The notes beneath the pieces were generated by a model. The model worked only from the letters and a program-made list of their open reading frames with translations. It had not been told where the DNA came from and ran no database searches. A DNA stretch of 64,000 nt from Ottelia alismoides (lineage: Eukaryota > Streptophyta > Magnoliopsida > Alismatales > Hydrocharitaceae). The position numbers and the translations under genes are program-made. Of the stretch, positions 36,901-47,660 are shown piece after piece. The stretch lies in NCBI GenBank assembly GCA_037367405.1, contig JAZKJV010010130.1:372001-436000 (forward strand). The letters are read 5' to 3'. Numbering within the stretch: position 1 is the stretch's first letter; each line of letters begins with the position of its first letter.

Positions 36901-38235
36901 AATGATCTCTATCCTCCTCTCTATTTTTAAAGCTTAAATTCCAGGAATAGAAATACCAATGAACCATTTATTAATAGTCTAATTCCATAGAGTCCTCTAG
37001 ATGTTATATTACCTTCTGAAATATATTCATCATAACACTTTATGATAGTTCTATCACAGGATGTACATCTACCTCTAAGAAGTTTAGAAATAGAAAATGA
37101 ATCCATATAACATCAAGGTCAAAGGGACATTCTATGACTAAGGACTTTCCCACCAAAATGAGGTCGTCTAACTATCTAATGGTGATTGTTGCAACGATTG
37201 CATCAAATCCCATGTGGATGACTATCAAATTTTAGTTAAAGTACACATCCTCTGAAACATGTGCAACCAATTGCAAGTATTAATTGAAGAATTAAATACA
37301 ACTATCGAACATGATCATTGTCTGACATGTAAGTTGGTTCCAGTGATGAATTGTAGATTAAAGATATCTCTATTTGTATCCGAGTCCTTCTCTAAGATAT
37401 AGATATTCTGAATAGTCATACTTCCACTATATCGAATTATTGCAGTATTGGAAATAATCCAACTATTTTGATGTGGAAGTTCTAGAATTATAGTCAACTC
37501 TTGGACCTTTCATCATCATATGGCATGGGCCCCTGCTTCCAATGTGCATCGTTAATACTTAAACAACTTTGTAAAATAAAGGATCTATCCAACTGAATAT
37601 GTTGCCAAAGGACATCAATCTTAAAGTATTCCCACATCTATATTTGCTTCAACCCTTTCATGCTATAAGTCATTATAAATCCTCATGAAGGACTTGAGTA
37701 GAAATAGCAAAATGACGACATTCACCATATCTACATCCATCTTATCTATTAAGATTTTGGTTCGAGTAGGTACTGAAATATTTTTAGTACATCATCTCCA
37801 CTAGAGCTACCATTCTACATAATGTAGTGGACAATCCTTTATGACTAAATGTTGAGAGCATTTGCCAAAATATCATAATCATGGATCATATCCATTATAC
37901 TGGTTATGATTGAGGACAAGTGAATTGAGTAGGTACTAATGAAATTTATCTCAAATTAGCTTATTTTCATAAGTACTTACTTTGATTAAGGATATTTTCA
38001 ATGTAAGACATCTTTTTTTCAACGGAAGTCATCTCGATTTTTGTGACTTTGAAAGTATTTTTCCTTTTCAATTTTTAAAGCATGAGATATGATAAGCAAA
38101 AAACCTCAAGCAAGATTTGGGATCTCCTTTCTTCTTTTATCACACCTTAATAATACGAGAAAATACAACTATAGTGAGAGAAGTGGGAACTGTTTCTGCT
38201 TTTCAATTCCACTGGCACTAATAATTTGGTCTTTG
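36901..38235 (-). pseudogene. Copia gag-protease region, left piece (element B)
   Basis: Position between integrase and the element D insertion implies the gag end and protease. A minus-strand frame at 37315-37497 contains SWIISNTAIIR, which may be a decayed form of the copia protease motif W-I-x-D-T/S-G-A-T-x-H. The zinc knuckle is not seen. Confidence 0.35.
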
Positions 38236-38240
38236 ACACC
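38236..38240. other. Target site duplication of element D, left copy
   Basis: acacc directly left of the LTR; the identical acacc stands at 54964-54968 on the right. A 5-bp duplication is the usual size for Ty3/gypsy integration. Confidence 0.85.
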
Positions 38241-41200
38241 AGTAATTTCGCTTTTGTAGGGTTTTTATTTAATTGAATTATGAACAAGTCCTTGCAACCC
38301 AATCAAGCGTCAACAAAAAAATTTTTTCTCCTAAACTAAATTATAAAAAATTGTAGCAAGAGAAATTTTGCTATTTAATTAACTTGTATAGCAACATGAT
38401 CGAACTCAGGGAGGCTACAATTCCCGAGGGTTATTCAAATAATCGAAAAAAATCAATTAAGAGAAAAAGGGAATCTCAAAACCTAACTATCTTGATTTTT
38501 GTGAAATTTTTATCTTTTTATTTTTTGAGTTTTTTATTTCTATTTTTTTATTTCTGATTTTCAATTTTTTTATGATTTTAGTTTTGCATTTTTTTCAATT
38601 TTTAAAAATATAATTTTCAAAACATCTTTATACACAAAAGAAATGCATTTTTTAGATTTTTCGAATATGATAAAACTACTCAAAAATAAAAAAATAAAAA
38701 CTTTTTGTATTTTTTATGATTTTTTACTATTTTCGTTAATTTTCTTAGATTTTTAGATTTTTTGGATTTTTAAAACTGAATAAAAATAGTGGAAAATACA
38801 AACAATGAGAAAAAAAATTTTTTCAATTGAAAATACTAAAAAAATGCAAAATTATCAAAATTATTTTTTTCTAAATTTATAGGAAATTATCTGTAAACAA
38901 TAACTAAAATCACTATTTTTGGGTTTTTCTACAATAATATGTGATTGTTTTTAGATTTTTAGTATTTTGCATTTTTTTAAAATTTATAAAAAAATTAAGC
39001 CATGAAAATTATACATGAAATTAAACACACAAAAATAAAAATAATCAATTTTTTTAGAATTTTTAAAGCAATATTAAAATTTTAATGATTTTTCATAATT
39101 AAAATATGGAAAAATGTGTTGTTTTTTATTTTTGAATAATAGCAAATAAAATCAAAATGCAATGAAATTTTTATTCAATGAAGAGGAACACAACAATAAT
39201 ATAACATGCATTTCCCAGAATTTATTGAGATATAAAAAAAAATATTTCAATAAGAAGAACATGCAAAATAATTATCTGGATAAAAGGGACTAAAATGTAA
39301 ATATTTAATGTTTTTGCATCAGAGAATAAGAAAACTATAATGCAGGGAAAATATTGCAATTTACGCAATGGAGATGGCACACTGCACATGACTAACTGTA
39401 GTGGCATGGGCTTCTTTGCAATTTTATAAACTCTGGGGGTGCGAAATGTAATTTATTCAAAAAAAATTATGGCGTAGATTTGTTCTCATTTGTTATAAAT
39501 GGGAAGGGGGTGTGCCGCCCTTATTCCGTCTTCTTCAACCAACAGCGGGCGCGCGGTGCGGCTTTAAGCGGAGGACTGAGGGCGGATGACGGTGTGCGCG
39601 CGAATGTTAAAAGGCCACGAGGTGGATCTTGCTCGGTTGTGGCACTCTGTGGGAGTGGAGCTTCTTCGAGGAGGGGTTGGAAGATAGGCGCGTGGTAGAC
39701 AATTGGGCTGGCGACACTGTCGAAGAGCGCCGGGCACCGCCTGCGGGTGGATTTGGGCAGTGGCTTCGTTGATGGAGGGTGACACACACCCTCGCATGAC
39801 AACAGGGATGGCTGGGCTGCTCCAGCGGTGGAGGTGGGCGGTCGGCGAGTAGAGCTGGGCGGCGGCTGGAGTGCTGCTACCCCCAACTTTTATTTATTAT
39901 TTTTCATTTTTTTAAATGTAAAAATAGAAACTGGAAAACCTTTTTTTATAAACAAGAAACTACAGTATTTTTCCTATTATAAAAATAGAAATGCAGTTTT
40001 TTTTAATTCATGTGAACCTCCAACAAAATAATGATAATTTGACTAGAGCATGACGACACGATCCACAATTATTTGAAGGAAAATGTGAATGGAAATGCGG
40101 ATCTAATAGGGTGGAGGGATGGATCCGGATCTCCGACCACCGTGCATGGCTGGAGGTGAGTGGTTGCGTGAGGTAGAATGTGAACGTGGATATATCGAGA
40201 ATTATGACATGGAAAATCGGAATCGATATAGGATCAGATCATGATAGTTAATTAAAAATGATTAACTAAGATATAGAATAAAAAATGATGATGAAATTAA
40301 AATTGCAAAAATTAAACTATGACTAACCTTGGTTAATAACAAGAATAAATGGATCTCTATGTGGGAGCGGAAAATGCTGTAACGGCCATGACAAAGGCCG
40401 ACTTGTAGTCACCGGAATGCTGGGAGGCTAGGCACCTTTCTACAACAAGAAGCTCTTGGAGATTAGGCCCCTCTCACCGAAGATTGATCAAATCAAAATG
40501 AGGGAGGAGGAGCCATAATAATTGGGAAAATAATTGAACTTGAATTTCAAAATTTTAAATGGAGATAAAGATAAGGAAAATTTGAATGGAGAAAATTGAC
40601 AAGGAAGGAAGTTAGTGGTGGAGTCAATAAAATTATTTACAAAACTACTTTGTTATTAAATTATTTTTTTTGACTTGTTTAAATTAATTAATAAATGTTA
40701 ATTATTTATTTGTTGTGAGGGTTATTTAAGGGAATTAACTATATACATATACTATATACATATGGTAGAATATATATAGTTAAATAAGGAAATTATTTTA
40801 TTTTATTATTTTATTTCTTTTTATTTTTATTTTAAATAATCATAAAATATTTACAATTTTTTACAAATGCAATACATATAAATACAATACATTAAATAAA
40901 TGATAAAACTGCACAAACCAATCTAGAAAACCGCCTTTCAAACCCTAACTCCAAAAATAATGAAACCACGACAATTTTAAGCATAATTTAACTTAGAATA
41001 CAATGGAGTGAGTTTGATTCAATTTGAATTCAGAGGAGCCAGAATTGATCTTTCAATTATCTCTATATGGCTTTTTCTGTATGTGGTTACTTTTATTTCG
41101 TACATGATTTTTATTTACAATTATTTTTAATATTTAGAAAACATTTTTATTTACAACTTCTGTTTTTAAAATTATTTATTTTGAAGTCAATTTATGTACA

Positions 41201-41557
41201 AATAAAATAGTGTAAGTATACAAATATACACAGAAATATATTTATGAAACATTTTTTTATTTTGTGATTAAAGACCTATCTCCCCCTACTTTATCACTCA
41301 TTGATCAAGTCAAGTCTTTACCTTCTCTCGGGGTTTGGGTTAGACACTATCTATTACAAAGATACAATATTTTAATTTTATTTATTTTTCCTTTATTTCT
41401 TTGTTCATTTATTTTATGTTAAAATTGTAATAAATATACAATATTTACACACAGATGCAAGTTAGTAAAAATATGGATTTATCAATATATACAAGTATTT
41501 TATAAGGGATTGTAAGCTAAAATAAATGAATAAAGATGATGAAATACATATTCATCA
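38241..41557 (-). repeat. Element D 3' LTR
   Basis: Direct repeat of 51641-54963. From left: an extremely A/T-homopolymeric U5-like part (about 38460-39170), a GC- and CpG-rich block (39536-39880), then AT-rich U3-like DNA. The terminal tg at the left is degraded to ag (38241-38242). The TATA position is changed here (ctttctacaac near 40437) compared with the 5' copy. Confidence 0.93.
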
Positions 41558-41574
41558 TCCCCCTATGCTTTAAC
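41558..41574 (-). other. Polypurine tract of element D
   Basis: Sense strand ttaaagcataggggga touching the LTR start TGATGAAT. It resembles the PPT of element A, and the next 15 bp also agree (gtcccttagca against gtccctgagca on the plus strand). Confidence 0.75.
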
Positions 41575-42885
41575 ATTGATAGTCCCTTAGCAAACACTTA
41601 TTTGAATGAAGAAGTTAATAAAAGAAAAAGAAAGGAAAAATAGCGAAATTAGGTCACTTTTGTGTATTCAACCTATCTTCATAAAATTATAGTATGAAGC
41701 TCTGTCAGACCTTTGGTTTATTAATGTGGCAGAACCTTAATGGCAAAGGGATTTAAAAACTAATAGCCTCTAAGTTCCACAAGACTCTTATTCAGGTCTC
41801 CTCAACCGTCAGGTCAGAACATGTCTACATACACAAATTCTTATGACTATGAATCTTTAATTATACGATGTTAGTGCTCCCCATCTCAAAAGTAGTAAAG
41901 AAATAACCACTCTCAACAAGGTAACTCTATTCCCCTGGTCTAGGAGCAGGGATATTCCCTTCTATGTTCAAGTACAACCAGCTCAAGAAGAGGAGATGGA
42001 GAAAAGAATTGATGGTAACCAATGTAGCTACCTATCCTTGGATGCATGACTAGTGTAGCCAAGTCACCCAGCTGCAAGCTTACAAAAATATGACTTTGAA
42101 GCTCTTATTATTATTATTTTTCTACTTGTATATACACTCCGATAAGCATTTTACTTGTAAATAAGGATTTTCCATTTTTGGAGTTTCTGCATTTTTTCTC
42201 TTCTTTTTTTTTGAAAATATATACAAGGTGCAACATGTACATAAGGAGTTTTTCCTCTTGAGCTAGTAGACTATCGCTCTTTTGAAGCATTATTGCATCC
42301 CCATTGCATCCTTCCTTTAGACCTTGATGCTACTAGATCAGGTTGGGATGCACTACCCTCCCTAGAGGAAGACGAGAGGTTCCTCCTAGATGTACTACCC
42401 TCGTATGCTACTCCAAGCCAAGAGAATCGACCTCCTCACTACCTCTTCGATGAAGAGCTACGTGTAGAGTGCTTGTCCAAGATAAGCCACGGTCTGAAAA
42501 GAATCATGCATGTGTTGTTAAACATTCTACTTAAACTAATCAAGATGACATGTGAATATAGTCTAATGGACTCAAAGAATTAAGTCGCTAGGACCTGAAA
42601 AGTCTTAACTCTAGTTCTTTTAAGGTCCTATAAAATTAAGTGTATTAAGGTCCGACAAGCTCCATTCATAAATTTTATTCAATACTTAGTTTAAATGTCA
42701 ATATTATTTAGAAAAATGCATATGCAAATGTAAGAAAATATGTACAATCCAAAAGAGAGCAATTTTTTAAAAATTTTAACTTTTTATTGATTTTCGAAAT
42801 AAAATGATGCACATGAAAAAAGAGTTTTTTATTTTAATTATGTATTTTTTATAGACTTTGGGATTTTTTAAGGGTAAAAAGGTTT

Positions 42886-43009
42886 GTAAAATATATACAA
42901 GTATATACAAGGATTAAATTTCTTTTGTTTTTTTGTTAAAGAAGTTAGTAAAATATATACAAGTATATACAAGGATTTTTTTTGTTTTTTTGTTTGTTTT
43001 GTCTTGTTT
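42886..43009. repeat. Two copies of a 62-bp tandem repeat
   Basis: gtaaaatatatacaagtata begins at 42886 and again at 42948, each time followed by a T-rich stretch (ttttgttttttt type). Part of the element D 3' UTR. Confidence 0.75.
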
Positions 43010-43139
43010 TTCTTTTGTTTTTTTAATAAATGTTGACCAAAGTCTATATACACACATGGATTTTATGATTTTATATACATATACAAAATAGTCATATTAA
43101 AAAGTACGAGTTATGTCTAAAGTATATATACAATATATA

Positions 43140-43400
43140 CGACATCCCCTATACATAGCTCGAACTATGCCCTCATAGTGGTCATAGAGCGGTAAAGGGA
43201 GACATAACTAGTGCTAAATATAGAAAAGTGAAAAGACATCATCACCCCCCCTACACATAGGGTAGAGTATACCTAAACATAAGCAACAATGGGGGTATTG
43301 AACAGGACGAATATGAACAAAACAAATCATTCACCCCCCATATACTTAGGATAAAGCACATCATATGTATAGCATACGAAAAGGGGTGAATGATAAAACG
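43140..43400 (-). repeat. Three PPT-like modules in the 3' UTR of element D
   Basis: Plus-strand cores cccctatacatag (about 43146), ccccctacacatag (about 43246) and ccccatatacttag (about 43336) are 102 and 89 bp apart. The second is preceded by catcatca, like the real LTR/PPT joint. The third can fold: attcacccc (43330) pairs with ggggtgaat about 50 bp on. Confidence 0.6.
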
Positions 43401-43514
43401 GGAGAAGAAAGAATGAAACTAAAGGATATACAAGAGGCTGTTAGCTCATGTGTCAGACACAGAAGATGGAATCAAAAGATGATCGTCTGATATCACAGAT
43501 ATAGAATCAACGAC

Positions 43515-44640
43515 AGACAAGTATGTATCATTATCTAGATATGGCTTCAACAATTGTTCGTTCACAACAAATGGTTGTGCGTCATATCCCAAATATGGCA
43601 ATACTCCCATTGTCACGCACGACACTCACAATGAACGGTCCTGACTATTTGCTTTACAATTTTCGAGGAAACAACTTCAACTTAGCATCAATAACCACAC
43701 TTTCTGATCAGGAGAGAAAGTCTTCCTTCGAATGTGTTTATCATGCCAATGCTTGACTTTCTCCTTATACACGAGTGAGATATCGTATGCAACGTCTCAA
43801 AATTTCATAAATCTATTCAAATCCAACTTCCTGTTCTTTCCTGCCTTCTCAATCAAGATTGCATACACGGAGTGCCCATAAAGGTTTGGGAATTAATTAC
43901 ACTGGCATGTGCCAAGGCTTTCCATACAACAATTTATAGGGAGACATAACCAAAGGAGACTTGTACGCCATCTGATAAGCCCATAGAACCTAATCAAGAA
44001 TCTGAGACCAGTTCTTCCTATCTGGATGTACATGTTTTAACAATATCGTCAAGATCTCCCTATTTGAAATTTCTGCCAAGCCATTAGTCTGAGTGTGGTA
44101 AGGAGACACAACTCTATGCTCAATGGCGTACTCCTTCACAAGCTTCTTTACTTCTATATTAATGAAATGGCTTCCCCCATCAGAAATCACTATTTTGGGA
44201 ATCTCGAACCATGCAATAATGTGGTCCTTCAGAAAGGAACACACTGTACGACTATCTGCGGCTTAGGTGGGGATAAGCTCCACCCATCGACTAACATAAT
44301 CCATGACGAGTAGGATGTACTGAAATCCCTGACTGACATGAAATGGGCCCATTAAGTCTATGCCCCAAGCATAAAAGATATCATAAATCTATATGTATCT
44401 TAGGGGGCATGGAATCTTTGGAAGACACGGTTCCACCCATTTCTAAAAGTTAGTACAACCTCGAACACAATATGTAGCATCCTTAATCAATGTGGGCCAC
44501 CATAGGCCACTCTGTAAAAACTTTGATGTCGTGTGTTTCCCCGAATGATGCCCACCAAAGTCTAGTTTGTGACAGTGCTCAAGTACGCTAGTGTTTTCCT
44601 CCTGAGTAATGCTCCTTCTCCAGATACAATCCGCACCCTC
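43515..44640 (-). pseudogene. Athila integrase (element D), broken
   Basis: Domains on the minus strand: an N-terminal HHCC-type zinc finger near 44575-44460 (FGGHHSGKH ... CVRGC); the catalytic core with first Asp in GIDLMGPF (44356-44358), second Asp in ISDGGSHF (44179-44181) and Glu in GLAEISN 36 residues further, so the D,D-35-E triad is kept; then the LxWAYxMAYKSPL segment near 43960, the WHDKHIRRK segment near 43760, and KPYL near 43525. Stops fall between zinc finger and core and in the C-terminal part. It would insert the DNA copy into chromosomes. Confidence 0.85.
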
Positions 44641-45330
44641 ATGAAATAGGTACGGATCCTCCCCCTGGAAATAATGAATCTCTTATAGAAATATGTCTCC
44701 CTTTTACTTTGGCCAATCTTATGGAACTTTCTTGGAGACAAGATACTTCACAATATCAATGTATCATGGGAATAAGTCCACAGACAAAATGGCCTCATCT
44801 AGAAGGTTTCAGAAATATGGATGATGTTCTGCTCAAAGGTCTCTGCATCTGTGATACGAGAAAGGTGATCTGCCACAACATTTTCACTCCAGGTTTATCT
44901 CGAATCTCTAAATCAAATTTTTGGAGAATAAGGACTCATCTTATATGGTGTGGTTTGGCATCCTTCTTTGCCTGCAAGTATCGTATGGCAGTGTGATCCG
45001 TGTATACAATAATGTGGGAACTGAGGAGGTAAGATCTGAACTTCTATAGCCCAAAAGAAACTGCTACCTTCTCTATAATTGTTCATTGTGCTTCATCCAG
45101 AGTCTTGCTATCATAATGTATAGCAAATGCTATCTCATCTCTTTCTTTGTCCTAAAACAACTCCATTGGTGAAATATGAGGCGTCTGTCATGATCTCGAA
45201 AGGAAGAGACCAATCATGTGATTGTAAAACAGGAGCACTAGTAACCATACCTTTCATTTGATTTAATGCAAGGAGGACTTTCTCATCGACAACAAACTCA
45301 CTCTCCTCACACATAAGCTCAGTCAAAGGT
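44641..45330 (-). pseudogene. RNase H and RT-integrase linker (element D), broken
   Basis: 45326-45135 reads through the RT connection into the RNase H start: SAPVLQSHDWSLPFEIMTDAS, with the first catalytic Asp in TDAS, followed by VLGQRK. Near 44990 the text IIVYTDHTAIRYL carries the later RNase H Asp. The linker towards integrase has several stops. Confidence 0.8.
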
Positions 45331-46124
45331 CTGGAGATCTTGCTGAAGTCCTTTATGAATCGTCTATAGAATCCTACTTGTCCCAGAAATCACCTCAACT
45401 GCTTCAAATTCTACGATGGCTCTATCTTTGAAATCACAAGAATCTTAGCTGGGTCAACCTCTATACCATGTTTTGAGATGACATGGACCAATACAATTCC
45501 CATTAGTCACCATAAAGTGACTCTTCTCCCAAGACAACACTAAGTTTACCTCGCAGCAACATTGAAGAGCTCGGTCTAAATGAGCAAGTCATGTGTCAAA
45601 ACTGTCCCCGTAGCCCAAGAGATTATCCATGAATACCTCAAGGAAACTACCCACCATGTCGGCAAAAATGGCCAACAAACACCATTGGAATGTAGCGGGG
45701 GCATTACACAATCTAAAGTGCATCCGTCTAAAGGCGTAGGTGCCAAATGGACAAGTAAAAGTAGTTTTCTCCTAATACTCAGGAGCGATAGCAACTTGGT
45801 TGTATCCCGAGTACCCATCCAAGAAGCAGAAGAACTCTTTCCCTTCCAACCTCTCAATAATCTGATCAATAAAGGGCAATGGAAAGTGATCCTTCTCGGT
45901 AGTTGAGTCAGGCGTCAGTAATCTACACAAACACGCCATGAAGTAGGTACCCAGGTCTGAATCTCCTCACCACGATCATTATTTATCATAGTAATTCTGG
46001 ATTTCTTCAGGAACACATGTAAAGGGCTGGCCCACTTGGAATCTGAAATGGGATATATAAAGCCAACATCACATTGTTTTCCGATCTCCTTCATGACAAC
46101 CACCTTTTGATTTGGATTTAGATG
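45331..46124 (-). pseudogene. Athila reverse transcriptase (element D), broken, FMDN box
   Basis: 46103-45915 gives GFIYPISDSKWASPLHV and, further on, SWRVCVDY, the RT fingers. 45850-45600 gives the palm: FFCFLDGYSGYNQ with the first catalytic Asp, then TFTCPFGTYAFRRM, LCNAPATFQ, and the box FMDN at 45622-45633. The family has FMDD, so the second catalytic Asp is Asn (codon aat at 45622-45624). Stops are present nearby. The 97-codon frame drawn at 45576-45869 is an out-of-frame shadow of this domain. Confidence 0.85.
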
Positions 46125-46673
46125 TCATTGACATCCACAGGAGGGTTTACAATCATCCTCTAGGTAGATATGATGAGAGCACAAAGATTGGTTAATCCCA
46201 CGGAGATCTGAGGATCCTATGGCCTTGCGGTTTATCTCAAGAATCTCTAGCACGTGAGATACTTTTTCAGCGGCAAAATGCGAGCTGAGGATGACAAGAA
46301 ACATTGGGGGGGGGCAAGGATGCATAAGGAAGGCATATTTCAACGTTGATCGTAAAACCTTGAGCTCAAGTGGGGTCTGAATCGGCTCTACAATAACCTC
46401 TGCTACTGTACTGATAGACGGTACGTGATATGTACTCTGTAGGCTGTCCACCTTTGCTACTAACGGCTTAGCAAGTAGAATATCTAATAGATCTATAATG
46501 AGTGATCTCTGCTCAGAAAGGAGAGGCTCCTCAGGGTGTTTATTATTCTTATCAATTAATGGCTCAGTTATCTCAGCAATAATCTCAAACAGATGTCTCC
46601 CATCTATACATAACTCAGAAAATTCAACGAATAGCTCAGATATTTGTACCTCGGAACACTCAGAATGAGGCAT
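46125..46673 (-). pseudogene. PR-RT connector of the element D polyprotein
   Basis: A 182-codon open frame. Its first half is acidic and leucine-rich; from about residue 100 it carries LELKVLRSTLKYAFL, then AIGSSDLRGINQ and LEDDCKPSCGCQ, the conserved lead-in to Athila RT. It should be continuous with RT but a stop lies at its end. Confidence 0.8.
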
Positions 46674-46999
46674 GTCATCAGTAATCTAAAAAAAGTGTGT
46701 CAAAAGAATATTAGAAGGTGCTTCTAAAAGCTCAGTTTGATCCCCATAAATCAGCTCAAACTTCCCATAAACAACTATCTCAATTGGACCAACAAGGGAA
46801 CTCATGTCGATTATGCTTTCAATATAGTCCTTTTATGAAAGGAACTCCTGGGTATCTATGTAATCAATGAAAAGATCTATCTCTAGGAATCCAGCAAGAA
46901 AATTACAATCATCTTGCTTTGATATAACTTTCTTTGTCTCATCTGCTACTTGTGTCTATGATGGTCCAGTTCCAGAGATCATCTCAATTTTCACCTTGT

Positions 47000-47660
47000 C
47001 ACTACGACAGTGAAATATGATCTCTCCAGTACCATAAAAAACTGATGCTTCGACCATTCATATGAATGTTCGACCTAGTATGATCTAGGTATGGAGTATC
47101 GGTGCAGGTGTGTCCATATCCATGATAATAAAATCAATAGGGAATTTCATTCCCTACACCATTACAATAACATCCTCTAAAATCCCTCTTGGGCTCTTAA
47201 TCGATCTATCAGCAAACTGAAGCATCATCTTGGTTGTTTTAAGATGCCCTGACCGAAATTCAATTAGCAAAGAGGATGGCAAGAGATTAATGGAGGAACC
47301 GCTATCGAGAAAACTACGATCAGATTTCCGATATAAGATATGGCAACATATGTGAGGTGCTCCATTGTCTATCTTTTTAGGCGGGAGGTTAATGATGGTA
47401 TGAAATGTGGCCATGGTCAAGAAGTCTTTCTTTGTTTCCTTTCGTCTGTTCTGCCTTGGTTGATGTTTTTGTGTATTTGCCTCTTTTATTCCCTTTTTTG
47501 CTGCAGGCATGTATTCCATGGCCTTAAGTAGCGACAACATTATAAAGTTGTTAGGTAAGATCTCAACTACTCCAGGATAAGTTAGGGCTATTTTTAAGTT
47601 TTGGATTTTTTTGAATTTAAGAGCAGAAGAAAATGGCACGGAAATAGGAAAAACATTCAA
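47000..47660 (-). pseudogene. Aspartic protease of element D
   Basis: A 168-codon frame (47154-47660). The catalytic motif FLDSGSSINLLPSSL is at residues 117-131 (Asp codon 47304-47306), followed by LQFADRSIKSPRGILEDVIV. After a stop the fold continues to about 47050, with IILGRTFI near 47090 for the second conserved loop (ILGRPFL). Residues 55-80 are a basic linker from gag. The DSG triad is intact, unlike in element A. Confidence 0.8.

Larger units (their letters stand above)
41575..43510 (-). other. Element D 3' UTR
   Basis: About 1.9 kb between integrase and PPT. It holds a 62-bp tandem repeat (42886-43009) and three PPT-like modules (43140-43400). A 96-codon plus-strand frame at 42293-42583 has no support as a gene. 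No envelope-like frame is visible on the minus strand. Confidence 0.6.

Noticed and set aside
38460..39170. An extremely A/T-rich stretch as a possible origin or matrix attachment region
   Set aside because: The same composition recurs at the same place in the other LTR (51880-52560), so it is simply part of that LTR; no specific motif supports another role.
39521..39886. A 121-codon minus-strand frame (and its 109-codon partner at 52961-53290)
   Set aside because: It falls in the GC-rich LTR block, where stop codons are rare in all frames; several overlapping frames are open. No domain is recognisable.
42293..42583. A 96-codon plus-strand frame in the element D 3' UTR
   Set aside because: No homology that I recognise, wrong strand for an Athila envelope-like gene, and AT-rich tail; treated as chance.
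41575..43510. A possible envelope-like gene, as some Athila elements have one here
   Set aside because: No minus-strand frame of useful length, no membrane segment or signal peptide is visible.
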